Positions 52,128 to 61,661 of a stretch of DNA of 64,000 nucleotides are shown here, one piece after another. Where the stretch lies: positions 1,873,437 through 1,937,436 of the forward strand of contig NZ_KI421504.1 of assembly GCF_000473165.1 (NCBI RefSeq), in the 5' to 3' direction. Under the pieces are notes generated by a model. The model ran no database searches, was not told where the DNA came from, and was given only the letters and a program-made list of their open reading frames with translations. The DNA comes from Leisingera aquimarina DSM 24565. GTDB taxonomy: Bacteria > Pseudomonadota > Alphaproteobacteria > Rhodobacterales > Rhodobacteraceae. Every line of letters begins with the position of its first letter. Positions within the stretch are counted from its first letter, which is position 1. A program made the translations under genes and the position numbers.

Positions 52128-52592
52128 ATGGCCAAGCGCGAACGCGAATTCACCGGTAAGCATGCCTTGATGCTGTTCTGCGGCGCCTTTGCGGTGATCA
52201 TCGGGGTGAACATCGCCCTGGCGGTCAATGCGGTGAAGACCTTTCCAGGGCTGGAGGTGAAGAACTCCTATGTTGCCAGCCAGGAGTTCGATCTGCGCCG
52301 TTCTGCGCAGGAGGCCTTGGGCTGGTCGGTCTATGCGTCTTCGCAGGGTGATCAGGTCAAGCTGGAGATCACCGATGCCGGCGGCGCCCCGGTGGAGGTC
52401 GCCAAGTTGAGCGCAACGCTGGGCCGGGCCACCCATGTGCAGGATGACCAGCAGCCGGAGTTCACCTTTGACGGCCAGGCCTATGTGGCGCCGGCCGAGC
52501 TGGGGCCGGGCAATTGGAACATCCGCATGGTTGCGCGGGCCAAGGACGGCACCGAATTCACCCAGCGCGTGATCCTGCATGTGAAAGGCTGA
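52128..52592 (+). CDS. ccoH: cbb3 oxidase assembly protein CcoH/FixH
   Basis: A 154-aa protein with one N-terminal helix (ALMLFCGAFAVIIGVNIALA, ~11-30) and a periplasmic domain with the FixH motifs NSYVASQEFD and GNWNIRM. It helps assemble the oxidase complex. Only 3 nt separate it from ccoG. Confidence 0.95.
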   Translation: MAKREREFTGKHALMLFCGAFAVIIGVNIALAVNAVKTFPGLEVKNSYVASQEFDLRRSAQEALGWSVYASSQGDQVKLEITDAGGAPVEVAKLSATLGRATHVQDDQQPEFTFDGQAYVAPAELGPGNWNIRMVARAKDGTEFTQRVILHVKG

Positions 52593-52597
52593 TTGCC

Positions 52598-54775
52598 ATG
52601 ACTGCCCAGCTCCGCCCTTCGCTTGCGGCTTGCCCGGCCTGTGTCGCAGCCCCGCATGACAGCGCTGAACAGGCCCCGACAGAGGCACGGCTGGCGCTGT
52701 CCTTGCCGGGCATTCACTGCCAGGCCTGTATTTCAGCGGTGGAGCGCGAGCTGAGCGCACATCCCGGCATTCATTCCGCACGGGTCAATCTGACACTTAA
52801 GCGGGCGTTGATCGAGGCGGAGCCGGATTTGCGCGCTGCCGATCTGATCCCGGTGCTGGAAAGCATTGGCTACGAGGCGCACGAACTGGATCTGGCAGCG
52901 CTGGCTGCCACCCAGAACGACAAGGCGGGACGCGATCTCTTGATGCGGCTGGCGGTGGCTTTCTTTGCCTCCATGAATGTGATGCTGCTGTCGGTTTCCG
53001 TCTGGTCCGGGGCATCGGATGCGACACGGGACATGTTCCACTGGATTTCTGCCGCGATCACCTTCCCCGCGATCATCTTTGCGGCACAGCCGTTTTTTGC
53101 CAATGCCTGGACGGCGTTGCGGGTCGGGCGCCTGAACATGGATGTGCCGATTGTGCTGGCGCTTGTGTTGGCGCTGGCCACCTCGCTATGGGAGACCTCG
53201 CTGTCGGGTGAGCACGCCTATTTTGATGCCGCGCTGACGCTGACCTTTTTCCTGCTGGCAGGCCGTTATCTGGACTACCGCACCCGCGCTGTGGCGCGTT
53301 CCGCCGCCGAGGAGCTGGCCGCACTGGAGGTGCCTCGCGCGATCCGGTTGCTGGACGGGGATGAGTACGAAGTGCCGGTGGCGGATCTGGCGATTGGCGA
53401 CCTGATCCTTGTGCGCCCCGGCGGACGGATGCCGGTGGACGGCGAGATTATTGAGGGGCGGTCGGAACTGGACCGGTCGCTGCTGACCGGCGAGACGCTG
53501 CCGGTGTTTGCGGAACCCGGCCTGGCGGTGTCAGCCGGCGAAGTGAACCTGACCGGCCCGCTCACCATCCGGGCGACTGCGGTGGGGGAGGATACCTCGC
53601 TGCACCGGATGACCGATCTGGTCGCCATCGCCGAATCCGGCCGCTCCCGCTACACCTCGCTGGCAGACAGCGCTGCCAAGCTTTATGCGCCCGGCGTTCA
53701 TATCTTGTCGGCTCTCGCATTCGCGGGCTGGTATCTTTACACTTTCGACCTCCGCATGGCGCTGAACATCGCCGCGGCGGTGTTGATCATCACCTGTCCC
53801 TGCGCGCTGGGCCTTGCGGTGCCTGCGGTGACCACCGCGGCCTCAGGCAGGCTGTTCAAACGCGGTATGCTGATCAAACATGCCACTGCGCTGGAGCGTC
53901 TGGCGGAGGTCGATACCGTGGTGTTCGACAAAACCGGCACGCTGACTGCCGGCGCGCCGCAGGTGACCAACCTGGGGGATCATGCCCGGGGCGATTTGGA
54001 GATTGCACTGGCGCTGGCCGAAGGGTCTTCGCATCCGTTGTCAGTGGCGCTGACACGCGCCGCGCGCACAGCCGGGGTCAAACCGGCCGGCGTGCAGGAC
54101 ATCACCGAGGTGCCGGGTTATGGCGCAGAAGGACTGTTCCGCGGCCAGCGGGTGCGGCTGGGACGTGCAGCCTGGGTCGGCGCCGAGCAGGACAGCCAGA
54201 CAGCCGCTTGGCTGGACAGCGGGTCGGGGGAGGCGCAGGCGTTCCTGTTCACCGATGCCTTGCGTCCCGGTGCTGCGGAAGCGGTGCAGGCGCTGAAGGA
54301 CGCAGGCAAGGATGTGCTGTTGATCTCCGGCGACAGCACTGGCGCGGTGGAGGATCTGGCCGGACGGCTGGGCATCGCCAAGTGGGTGGCCGAGGCGCTG
54401 CCAGCGGACAAATCCGCCCGGGTGCAGATGCTGACGGAGCAAGGCAAAAAGGTTCTGATGGTCGGTGATGGCCTCAATGACACAGCGGCGCTGGCAGCGG
54501 CGCATGTGTCAATCTCACCAGCCTCGGCGCTGGATGCCGCGCGGGTGGCCTCGGATATCGTGCTGCTGGGGCAAGATCTTTCCCCGATTGCAGAGGCCTG
54601 TGCCGTGGCGCAGAAGGCAACCCGCCGGATCCGCGAAAACTTCCGCATTGCCACGCTGTACAACGTGATCGCGGTGCCCCTGGCGATAGCCGGGCTGGCG
54701 ACGCCCTTGATTGCGGCGCTGGCGATGTCTACCTCTTCCATCACAGTCTCCCTCAACGCGCTGCGGCTGCGATAA
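52598..54775 (+). CDS. ccoI: Copper-translocating P-type ATPase CcoI/FixI
   Basis: A 725-aa P1B-type ATPase supplying copper for the CcoN CuB centre. An N-terminal Cys pair (CPACVAAP) and HMA domain with GIHCQAC (~43-49) precede eight helices. The transport motif CPCALG, the TGE loop (LLTGETLP), the phosphorylation site DKTGTLT, SHPLS, and the hinge GDGLND are all intact. The start at 52598, 5 nt after ccoH, is preferred to the longer frame from 52514. Confidence 0.96.
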   Translation: MTAQLRPSLAACPACVAAPHDSAEQAPTEARLALSLPGIHCQACISAVERELSAHPGIHSARVNLTLKRALIEAEPDLRAADLIPVLESIGYEAHELDLAALAATQNDKAGRDLLMRLAVAFFASMNVMLLSVSVWSGASDATRDMFHWISAAITFPAIIFAAQPFFANAWTALRVGRLNMDVPIVLALVLALATSLWETSLSGEHAYFDAALTLTFFLLAGRYLDYRTRAVARSAAEELAALEVPRAIRLLDGDEYEVPVADLAIGDLILVRPGGRMPVDGEIIEGRSELDRSLLTGETLPVFAEPGLAVSAGEVNLTGPLTIRATAVGEDTSLHRMTDLVAIAESGRSRYTSLADSAAKLYAPGVHILSALAFAGWYLYTFDLRMALNIAAAVLIITCPCALGLAVPAVTTAASGRLFKRGMLIKHATALERLAEVDTVVFDKTGTLTAGAPQVTNLGDHARGDLEIALALAEGSSHPLSVALTRAARTAGVKPAGVQDITEVPGYGAEGLFRGQRVRLGRAAWVGAEQDSQTAAWLDSGSGEAQAFLFTDALRPGAAEAVQALKDAGKDVLLISGDSTGAVEDLAGRLGIAKWVAEALPADKSARVQMLTEQGKKVLMVGDGLNDTAALAAAHVSISPASALDAARVASDIVLLGQDLSPIAEACAVAQKATRRIRENFRIATLYNVIAVPLAIAGLATPLIAALAMSTSSITVSLNALRLR

Positions 54776-54805
54776 GCCGGCGCCAGCCACACCGGACCTG
54801 AAGCC

Positions 54806-54964
54806 ATGAGTGTCCTTGCCTATCTGATCCCGATTTCACTGATCCTCGGCTCGGTCGGACTGGCGGCGTTTTTCTATACGCTGCGCAGCAACCAGTACGA
54901 CGACCCGGAAGGCGATTCCCGCCGGATCCTGAGCGATGAGTGGGACGACAAGCCCAAGCCGTGA
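54806..54964 (+). CDS. ccoS: cbb3 oxidase maturation protein CcoS
   Basis: A 52-aa protein: one helix (VLAYLIPISLILGSVGLAAF) then the family's FYTLRSNQYDDPEGDSRRIL and a charged end DEWDDKPKP. CcoS is needed to insert haem and copper into CcoN. Closes the ccoGHIS operon, 30 nt after ccoI. Confidence 0.95.
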   Translation: MSVLAYLIPISLILGSVGLAAFFYTLRSNQYDDPEGDSRRILSDEWDDKPKP

Positions 54965-55000
54965 TGCGGGCGGCCTGCGCCTGTGTGAAAATGCCTATCC

Positions 55001-55132
55001 CTCCCGCCCCTGCAGTTGCCCTGGCTGGCGCCAGAGCCCCTTGGCAGCGTTGGGCGTGGCACCGCGCAAAGCGCGGTGCCACGCCCAACGGAAGGAAGTC
55101 TTTTCGCAGAAAAGGCTGACGACGGGCGGGAG
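55001..55132. repeat. Dispersed multi-hairpin element, copy C (full length)
   Basis: The ends are CTCCCGCCC (55001-55009) and GGGCGGGAG (55124-55132). Arm 1: CTGGC/GCCAG (55021-55034). Arm 2: a perfect 18-bp stem, TTGGGCGTGGCACCGCGC (55050-55067), loop AAA, complement (55071-55088). Arm 3: CTTTTC, GCA, GAAAAG (55100-55114). It lies between convergent ccoS and the DD-carboxypeptidase gene. Confidence 0.75.
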
Positions 55133-55140
55133 CGTTTGAT

Positions 55141-55172
55141 CGGGTCCTGGCCGGGTCCTGGCCGGGTCCTGG
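55141..55172. repeat. Three copies of an 11-nt tandem repeat
   Basis: CGGGTCCTGGC repeats at 55141, 55152 and 55163 (the last one base short), directly after element copy C. A likely site of replication slippage. Confidence 0.7.
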
Positions 55173-55183
55173 AGGCGGTCATG

Positions 55184-55206
55184 AAAAAGGCGCCGCTGGG
55201 GCGCCT
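55184..55206 (-). terminator. Terminator of the DD-carboxypeptidase gene
   Basis: Minus strand AGGCGCC, CCAGC, GGCGCCT followed by TTTT. Confidence 0.8.
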
Positions 55207-55233
55207 CTTGTTCTGGTTCGGAAAACACTTGGC

Positions 55234-56850
55234 TCAGGATGGGCCGATCGGCTTGCAGGTCACGTTGCGGGCGTTCAGGCGGCGGCAGGCCAGTTCCGCC
55301 TGATCTTGGCTCATACCGAGGAAATTGGCTTCGAACCCGCGCCGGGTCTTGGCCACCTTGCGCAAGGAGCCGTCCAGCGTTTCCAGCTCAGACAAGGCCG
55401 TGCGCAACAGAACCTTTTCGGCCTGGTAACGGCTGGTGTAGAGGCCGACATTGACTCCCCAATAACGCCCGCCGGAAGTGGAAAGCCGGGTCACAACCAC
55501 TGGTTCCGGTTCGGGTGAAGCGTTTGCAAGGGCCAGGCTGGCCGGGCGGGCAACGGGCCGCAGGCCGGTGAAGGGCACCTTTTGCACTGCAGCGATGACC
55601 GTGGCTGTTGCGGTCTGTGCTGCCGGCGCGGGTTCCGCCTCGGCTTCGGCGAGGGCGACGGCTATGCTGTTGCGGATGGCATCCCCCCGCAGCGCACCTT
55701 CGGCACTGACGGACTGGACATTTTCGATCTGCTCCGCTGGCGGTGCGGTTTGTGCAGTGTCCTCAACAGCTTCGGCGGGCGGTGTCTGCAGTGCTTCCTC
55801 AAGTGCGGCCACCAGCACCGGCGACTCGCTGCGGCCGGGGCGCGTTTTGGGCCGCAGGCTGGTGTTCACCTGGCCGCTGACCCGGATGGTCTTGCCGGCA
55901 GCACCTGCGCTGCCGCCGCTGTCCCCGGCGTCCGCTATCACGACGCCGGCGCCTTGGTACGCGGGCCGGCGCGGTTTGCGCAGGGCGGCACGCGAAGGGG
56001 CGCGGCGGAAGCCGAGATCCAGCAGTTCCGCCACCTTGGCATTGCGTGCGGTAGAGGATTTTCCGCCGAACACCGTGGCGATGATGCGTTCATTGCCGCG
56101 CTTGGCCGAGGCCACCAGGTTGGAGCCTGCAGCACGGGTATAGCCGGTCTTGATGCCGTCGGCGCCGCGGTAACTGGCCAGCAGGCGGCGGTTGGTGTTG
56201 GGCACTTCGCGCACGCCGGCATGGGTCGTGCGGCGAGAGAACAGGTTGTAGTATTCCGGGTAGTCATAGAGCAGATGGCGGCCCAGGGTGGTCATATCGC
56301 GCGCCGTCGACAGATGCCCGCTGGCCGTCAGGCCATGGGCATTCTTGAAGGTTGTGCGGCTCATCCCCAGTGCTTTGGCGGTGCGGTTCATCCGCCGGGC
56401 AAAGGCAGCCTCGGAGCCAGACAGCGTCTCGCCGATGGCGGTGGCCGCGTCATTGGCGGATTTTACAGCTGCGGCTCGGATCAGGTAGCGAAAAGCAATC
56501 CGCTGGCCGGAGCGCAGCCCCAGTTTCGAGGGCGGCTCGGCAGCAGCATTGCGGCTGATCTTGACCTTGGTCTCAAGCGAGATTTCTCCGTTCCGCACCG
56601 CCTCAAATGCGATGTAGAGGGTCATCATCTTGGTCAGGGAGGCCGGGTGCAGCCGGGTGTCGGCATTGCGCGAATGCAGTACCTCGCCGGTGCGGGAATC
56701 GATGACCATCGCAGCATAGGGCGCCGCAGCGGCCCGGTGCGGCTGGAGCGCCAGCACAATTGCTGCGATAAGAAATACCGCGGCTGCCCTCAGGAACCGG
56801 GTACAAGAATCCCGGCCTGACGCCGGATTGACCTGCGTGATCACTGCCAT
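55234..56850 (-). CDS. D-alanyl-D-alanine carboxypeptidase with C-terminal SPOR domain
   Basis: A 538-aa periplasmic enzyme that trims D-Ala from peptidoglycan stem peptides. Signal peptide ~1-43. The penicillin-binding motifs are SxxK in PASLTKMM, SxN in VKSANDA, and KTG in GIKTGYTRA. A long Ala/Pro/Glu-rich linker (~290-450) leads to a SPOR domain (~455-535; RYWGVNVGLYTSRYQAE), which binds denuded glycan and targets the septum. That suggests a role in division. Confidence 0.94.
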   Translation of the reverse strand: MAVITQVNPASGRDSCTRFLRAAAVFLIAAIVLALQPHRAAAAPYAAMVIDSRTGEVLHSRNADTRLHPASLTKMMTLYIAFEAVRNGEISLETKVKISRNAAAEPPSKLGLRSGQRIAFRYLIRAAAVKSANDAATAIGETLSGSEAAFARRMNRTAKALGMSRTTFKNAHGLTASGHLSTARDMTTLGRHLLYDYPEYYNLFSRRTTHAGVREVPNTNRRLLASYRGADGIKTGYTRAAGSNLVASAKRGNERIIATVFGGKSSTARNAKVAELLDLGFRRAPSRAALRKPRRPAYQGAGVVIADAGDSGGSAGAAGKTIRVSGQVNTSLRPKTRPGRSESPVLVAALEEALQTPPAEAVEDTAQTAPPAEQIENVQSVSAEGALRGDAIRNSIAVALAEAEAEPAPAAQTATATVIAAVQKVPFTGLRPVARPASLALANASPEPEPVVVTRLSTSGGRYWGVNVGLYTSRYQAEKVLLRTALSELETLDGSLRKVAKTRRGFEANFLGMSQDQAELACRRLNARNVTCKPIGPS

Positions 56851-57112
56851 GTTTGCCTCATGCCGCCGGTTTTCCGGCTGACGTTTTTGCCTGTGAGCAA
56901 AAGCCTAACACAGGGTTGATAAGGAATAAACCGCGGCGAAAAGGGGTGTTAGGCGCTATGTGCGCCATTCTGCCGGCATCTTGTGGGGATGTCCGGCGGC
57001 CCCTCTAGATGCGGTAAATGCTAACAGAAGGTTACCGGAAAAAGTTGTGTTTTCCAGATCGCTGTGCAGCTGATTTCCAGCCCTGCAGGCCGCATAGAGC
57101 GGGTTCGGACCG

Positions 57113-57439
57113 TTAACCCGCGTGAAAATTGGTCACGTAGAAGGGTGTGGAATAGCTGAGGCCGAGCGAGAATTCGCAAGGTTGGCCGAGCCGCGCCTTG
57201 ATGCGGGATTCGAGGTCCGCAAGCAAGGCGCGGGAAAATGCCTCGTCCCGGTGCGGCTTGGTCAGCAGGGCGACAGTGATGGCAATGTGGCTGTGATGGA
57301 ACTGTGCCACCGGATAGGCCCGGCCCTTGCAGGCGCCGGCACCGCTGTCGTGGTCCAGGATCACGGCTTCGATCTCGGCCAGGATGGATTTGGCGTCGAT
57401 GTCCAGATCGCTGGAGTATTTCAGTTCGGCATGCGGCAT
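57113..57439 (-). CDS. 5-carboxymethyl-2-hydroxymuconate isomerase-like protein
   Basis: A 108-aa protein opening MPHAELKYS, so Pro1 after Met removal could be the catalytic base of a tautomerase-superfamily CHMI. AYPVAQFHHSHIAITVALL fits the second half of the family. No aromatic-catabolic genes are nearby, so the physiological substrate is unknown. The start at 57439 is chosen for the MPH end; no good ribosome-binding site is seen, and the frame continues to 57502. Confidence 0.55.
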   Translation of the reverse strand: MPHAELKYSSDLDIDAKSILAEIEAVILDHDSGAGACKGRAYPVAQFHHSHIAITVALLTKPHRDEAFSRALLADLESRIKARLGQPCEFSLGLSYSTPFYVTNFHAG

Positions 57440-57518
57440 CTTCCGGCGTCTCCGCTTTGGGTCGGCAAAGCGATAGCTGGCCGGGGCAGGCCCGTCCAGC
57501 ATCCAATGCCCTCGACTG

Positions 57519-58232
57519 TCAGCAAAGACTGTTCACCAAATCTGCCAGTCCGCTCAGATCGGGAATCTCGGTATAGCGGGGGCTGTGCTCAGGGGCTTCG
57601 GCGTGTTCGACCTCCCAGACCAGCCCGTGCGGCACATAGGTGCCCCAGCCGCCGGCCTCGATCACCGGAACCACGTCCGAGCGCATCGAGTTGCCGACCA
57701 TCATCGCGCGCACAGCACCGTCGCCGTGGCGGGTGAAGATGTCCAGATAGACTTCTGGTGTTTTCTCGGAGACAACCTCGACGCCGTCGAACAAATCGCC
57801 CAGGCCCGATTGCGCCAGCTTGCGTTCCTGGTCCAGAAGATCCCCCTTGGTGATCAGCACGACCTTGTATCGGCCCGCCACCGCCTCTACCGCTTCGCGC
57901 GCATGGGGCAGCAGTTCGATGGGATACGACAGCATCATCTGGCCTGCAGTGATCAGTTCCTTGATCACAGAGGCAGGAACCTGTTCTTGTGTCACCTCGA
58001 TCGCGGTTTCAATCATCGAGAGCGTGAACCCCTTCACCCCGTAGCCATAGCGCCCCAGATTGCGCTTTTCGGCGTCCAGCAGCAGCCGTTCCAGCTGCTC
58101 CGGACCGATGTCGGCAGGGGTGTGATCCATCAGCAATTCGGCGAATCTTTCCTGGGTGACGCGGAAGAACCGTTCGTTGTGCCAAAGGGTATCGTCGGCA
58201 TCAAAGCCGATTGTTGTCAAATTACGTATCAA
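57519..58232 (-). CDS. HAD family hydrolase
   Basis: A 237-aa phosphatase-like protein. Motif I is [11 protein letters not shown] (nucleophile Asp10-Asp12 region), motif II/III are [15 protein letters not shown], and motif IV is [13 protein letters not shown] helical cap lies at ~20-95. Substrate unknown; DADDTLW types include phosphoglycolate- and nucleotide-like phosphatases. It is divergent from clpS. Confidence 0.88.
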   Translation of the reverse strand: MIRNLTTIGFDADDTLWHNERFFRVTQERFAELLMDHTPADIGPEQLERLLLDAEKRNLGRYGYGVKGFTLSMIETAIEVTQEQVPASVIKELITAGQMMLSYPIELLPHAREAVEAVAGRYKVVLITKGDLLDQERKLAQSGLGDLFDGVEVVSEKTPEVYLDIFTRHGDGAVRAMMVGNSMRSDVVPVIEAGGWGTYVPHGLVWEVEHAEAPEHSPRYTEIPDLSGLADLVNSLC

Positions 58233-58320
58233 TCTGCGGGTCTCAGTCTCTTTTCCTAAACTGTATAGAGGCTATATAAGCCTCACAGGAAATTCCACGT
58301 ATCAACGGATCAAATTGCTT

Positions 58321-58662
58321 ATGCCGCTGCAGCACATCATGATGACCGACCATTCAGACGACGATATCGAATCTGGCGTCCTGACCAAGACGCGGCCGAA
58401 AACCAAACGTCCGCCGCGCTATAAGGTGCTGCTGCTGAATGACGACTACACGCCGATGGAATTCGTGGTGATGGTGCTGGAACGGTTCTTTGGCATGACC
58501 CACGCGCAGGCGTTTGAGATCATGCTGACAGTGCATAAGAAAGGCGTTGCCGTGGTTGGCGTGTTCAGCCATGAGGTGGCTGAGACCAAGGTGGGACAAG
58601 TGATGGACTTCGCCCGCCGCCAGCAGCACCCGCTGCAATGCACCATGGAAAAAGAAGAATAA
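58321..58662 (+). CDS. clpS: ATP-dependent Clp protease adaptor ClpS
   Basis: A 113-aa adaptor delivering N-degron substrates to Clp[22 protein letters not shown] with the substrate-pocket Asn-Asp-Asp, [20 protein letters not shown], and a disordered basic N-terminus are typical. The start could be 58321, 58339 or 58342; none has a strong ribosome-binding site. It precedes the RsmC-like gene by 12 nt. Confidence 0.94.
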   Translation: MPLQHIMMTDHSDDDIESGVLTKTRPKTKRPPRYKVLLLNDDYTPMEFVVMVLERFFGMTHAQAFEIMLTVHKKGVAVVGVFSHEVAETKVGQVMDFARRQQHPLQCTMEKEE

Positions 58663-58674
58663 AGAGGCCCTTAG

Positions 58675-59664
58675 ATGTCCGTTCGCCTGTCATTGGCCGC
58701 CCAATCGGGCGGCTTTGCTGTTCCGTCAGAGGGCCGCATTGCCGTGTTCCATCCGCGCGCCGATCACGATCTTTCGGCGCTGCCCAAGGATCAGCTGCTG
58801 ATCGTCCAGCCGCTGCGCCCTGACCACGATCACTTTTCCGCACAGGGTTATGCCTGCACCCCGGTACTGCAGGCAGATGAGGCGCTGGCCGCTGCCGTCG
58901 TGTTCATCCCGCGGGCCAAGGCGCTGGCACGGATGCTGATCGCACAGGCAGCGGCGGCAACGCAGGGGCAGGTGCTGATTGATGGCGCCAAGGTCGAGGG
59001 CATTGATTCGGTTCTGAAGGACCTGCGCAAGCGCTGTGAGCCCTCGGCGCCGGTCTCCAAGGCGCATGGCAAGGTGTTCTGGATCGACGGCGGCACCGAT
59101 CTGTCCGAGTGGCTGCCCGCGCAGCCGCAGCAGGTTGAAGGCTTCACCACAGCGCCGGGCGTGTTTTCGGCGGATGGTATCGACCCGGCTTCCCGGATGC
59201 TGGCAGCGGCGCTGCCGCAGAAGCTGGGCCGTAGCGTCGCCGATCTGGGTGCGGGCTGGGGGTATCTGTCGGCGGAGGTTCTGAAACGCGAAAGCGTCGA
59301 GGAGCTGCATCTGGCCGAGGCCGATTACAACGCGCTGGCCTGCGCGCGGCAGAATGTTGCGGACAGCCGGGCGCAGTTTCATTGGGCAGACGCCCGGACA
59401 TGGAAGGCGCCGGGCACCGTGAACACCGTGGTGATGAACCCGCCGTTCCACACCGGCCGCACGGCGGAACCGTCGCTGGGGCAGGCGTTCATCGGTGCGG
59501 CGGCGGCAATGCTGGCGCCGTCGGGCAGCCTGTGGATGGTGGCCAACCGGCATCTTCCTTATGAGGTGGCGCTGGGCGAACGCTTTGCCCAGGTGCGTGA
59601 GGAGGGCGGCGACAACCGCTTTAAGATCCTGCATGCGTCCCGGCCAAAGCGCCGGCGCAAGTAA
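58675..59664 (+). CDS. RsmC-like class I methyltransferase
   Basis: A 329-aa SAM-dependent methyltransferase. The C-terminal half has motif I VADLGAGWGYLSAEVL and the catalytic NPPFHTG, as in RsmC/RlmG enzymes that make m2G in rRNA. The N-terminal half is the degenerate methyltransferase-like domain of that family (LIVQPLRPDHDHF). Substrate probably 16S rRNA (inference). Likely co-transcribed with clpS. Confidence 0.88.
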   Translation: MSVRLSLAAQSGGFAVPSEGRIAVFHPRADHDLSALPKDQLLIVQPLRPDHDHFSAQGYACTPVLQADEALAAAVVFIPRAKALARMLIAQAAAATQGQVLIDGAKVEGIDSVLKDLRKRCEPSAPVSKAHGKVFWIDGGTDLSEWLPAQPQQVEGFTTAPGVFSADGIDPASRMLAAALPQKLGRSVADLGAGWGYLSAEVLKRESVEELHLAEADYNALACARQNVADSRAQFHWADARTWKAPGTVNTVVMNPPFHTGRTAEPSLGQAFIGAAAAMLAPSGSLWMVANRHLPYEVALGERFAQVREEGGDNRFKILHASRPKRRRK

Positions 59665-59763
59665 CCGCGGACAGGTGCAATGCCGGTTTCCAAACCGGCG
59701 GGCGCGGTCTAACGTGCGGTCCAGATTGCCACAGGCCAGACTGCCACAAGGGAGTGCCCTTAC

Positions 59764-60570
59764 ATGTCCTTTTCGATCTCCGGTAAAACCGCCATCGTGA
59801 CCGGTGCCTCCAGCGGCATCGGCCTGGCGATCGGCAAGCAGTTTGCCGATGCCGGTGCCAATGTGATGTTTGCCGACACCCAGGAGGCGCAGCTGGTTGC
59901 CGAGCTGGGCGAACAGGCCGAGGAAAGCAATATCCGCTATTTCGCAGGCGATCTGCGCGAGCGGCTGACCATTGCCAATCTGCTGTCTGCTACCATTGAC
60001 GCCTTTGACGGGGTGGACATCCTGGTAAACGGTGCGCGCCAAATGGTGGCAACCGATCCGCTGGATCCCGCCGATGACACCCTGGACCAGCTGCTGATGC
60101 AAAGCCTGCTGCCCGCCGTGCGCCTGTCGCAGCAGGTGGCCAAACGGATGATCCGGCAGGGTGAGGAAGACGAGGACAGCAGCGGCCCGCTGGGCAGCAT
60201 CATCAATCTGTCCTCCATTGCCGCGCGCCGCACCCACCCCGAGCTGATGGCCTATTCGGTTGCATCCGCCGCGCTGGATCAGGCCACCCGGTCCTTGTCT
60301 GTGGCGCTGGCGCCGCACAAGATCCGGGTGAACTCGATTGCCTTCGGCTCGGTGATGAGCGCGTCCATGCGGACCACCCTCAAGGACAACCGCAGCTATC
60401 GCCATGACATCGAGGCGCACACGCCGCTGGGCCGTATTGCCTCGCCCACTGAACTGACCGAGACGGCACAGTATCTGGCTTCCGACGCCTCCGGTTTCAT
60501 GACCGGCCAGGTTCTGACGCTGGACGGTGGCCGCACGCTGCTGGACCCGGTGGCGGCACCGGTCCACTGA
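59764..60570 (+). CDS. Short-chain dehydrogenase/reductase with an altered active site
   Basis: A 268-aa SDR. The NAD(P) motif TGASSGIG (~15-22) and ILVNGAR are present, and the Ser of the triad is in NLSSIAARR. The YxxxK motif reads YSVAS, so the catalytic Lys is Ser. Activity may be lost or changed. It ends 15 nt before hemF and is probably in the same transcript. Confidence 0.88.
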   Translation: MSFSISGKTAIVTGASSGIGLAIGKQFADAGANVMFADTQEAQLVAELGEQAEESNIRYFAGDLRERLTIANLLSATIDAFDGVDILVNGARQMVATDPLDPADDTLDQLLMQSLLPAVRLSQQVAKRMIRQGEEDEDSSGPLGSIINLSSIAARRTHPELMAYSVASAALDQATRSLSVALAPHKIRVNSIAFGSVMSASMRTTLKDNRSYRHDIEAHTPLGRIASPTELTETAQYLASDASGFMTGQVLTLDGGRTLLDPVAAPVH

Positions 60571-60585
60571 TCAGAAAGACCCCGC

Positions 60586-61479
60586 ATGACTGCTGAGATG
60601 AAGACTGAGAAGGCCCAGGCTGCCGCCTGGTTCCGGGACCTGCGCAACCAGATCGTTGCGGCGTTCGAGGGCCTGGAGGACGGCCACAGCGACGGCCCGT
60701 TTTCGGACATGGCGCCGGGCCGGTTCGAGGTGACAGAGACCGCGCGCAGCTCGGATGACGGCTCGGATGCAGGCGGCGGGCTGATGAGCGTGATGCGCGG
60801 CGGCCGGGTGTTCGAAAAGGTCGGGGTCAATATCTCCGTGGTTTACGGCACCCTGGGCGAACGTGCGCAAAACGCGATGGCGGCGCGCAAGGGCATTCCG
60901 GGGATGAAAGATGATCCGCGGTTCTGGGCCTCGGGCATTTCGCTGGTGGCGCATATGCGCAATCCGCATGTGCCTGCGGTGCATATGAACACCCGCATGT
61001 TTTGGACCCCGCACGCCTGGTGGTTCGGCGGCGGTTCCGACCTGAACCCTTGTATTGAGTACGATGAGGACACTGCGCATTTTCACCGAACTCAGAAGCA
61101 GCATCTGGATCCGCATGGGGAAGACCAGTACCCGCGGCTGAAAGAATGGGCGGATGAGTATTTCTACATCCCGCACCGCAAGCGCGCCCGCGGGGTGGGT
61201 GGCATCTTCATGGATGACCGCAACTCCGGCGACTGGGCTGCGGATTTTGCTCTGACTCAGGATATCGGCCGTGCCTTCCTGCCGGCCTTTGTGCCGCTGG
61301 TCGAAAAACGCCGGGTGCAAAACTTCGATGAGGCCGACAAGGACGCCCAGCTGATCCACCGGGGCCTCTATGCGGAATACAATCTGGTCTATGACCGCGG
61401 CACCAAATTCGGCCTGGAGACCGGCCACGACGCCAACGCGGTGCTGATGAGCTTGCCGCCCTTGGCCAAATGGGTCTGA
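60586..61479 (+). CDS. hemF: Oxygen-dependent coproporphyrinogen III oxidase
   Basis: A 297-aa cytoplasmic enzyme that uses O2 to convert coproporphyrinogen III to protoporphyrinogen IX. The family block WWFGGGSDLNPCIEYDEDT (~141-159) and the conserved PHRKRARGVGGIF are intact. It is the aerobic equivalent of hemN at 37419. Confidence 0.95.
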   Translation: MTAEMKTEKAQAAAWFRDLRNQIVAAFEGLEDGHSDGPFSDMAPGRFEVTETARSSDDGSDAGGGLMSVMRGGRVFEKVGVNISVVYGTLGERAQNAMAARKGIPGMKDDPRFWASGISLVAHMRNPHVPAVHMNTRMFWTPHAWWFGGGSDLNPCIEYDEDTAHFHRTQKQHLDPHGEDQYPRLKEWADEYFYIPHRKRARGVGGIFMDDRNSGDWAADFALTQDIGRAFLPAFVPLVEKRRVQNFDEADKDAQLIHRGLYAEYNLVYDRGTKFGLETGHDANAVLMSLPPLAKWV

Positions 61480-61661
61480 ACAGCCCGCAAACGTGACACT
61501 CTGAACGCGCAGCCCCCCCAACAGTGGCGCATTTTTTGTCGGCGGATTTATGCTGATCCGCTGCCGCTGGACGCGACTTTGCACCCGCCTGCGCTAGAGT
61601 GAAAGGCAACAGGCAAGAAACAAGAGCAGTTGACAACACATCGCGGCAGGGAGCACATCAC

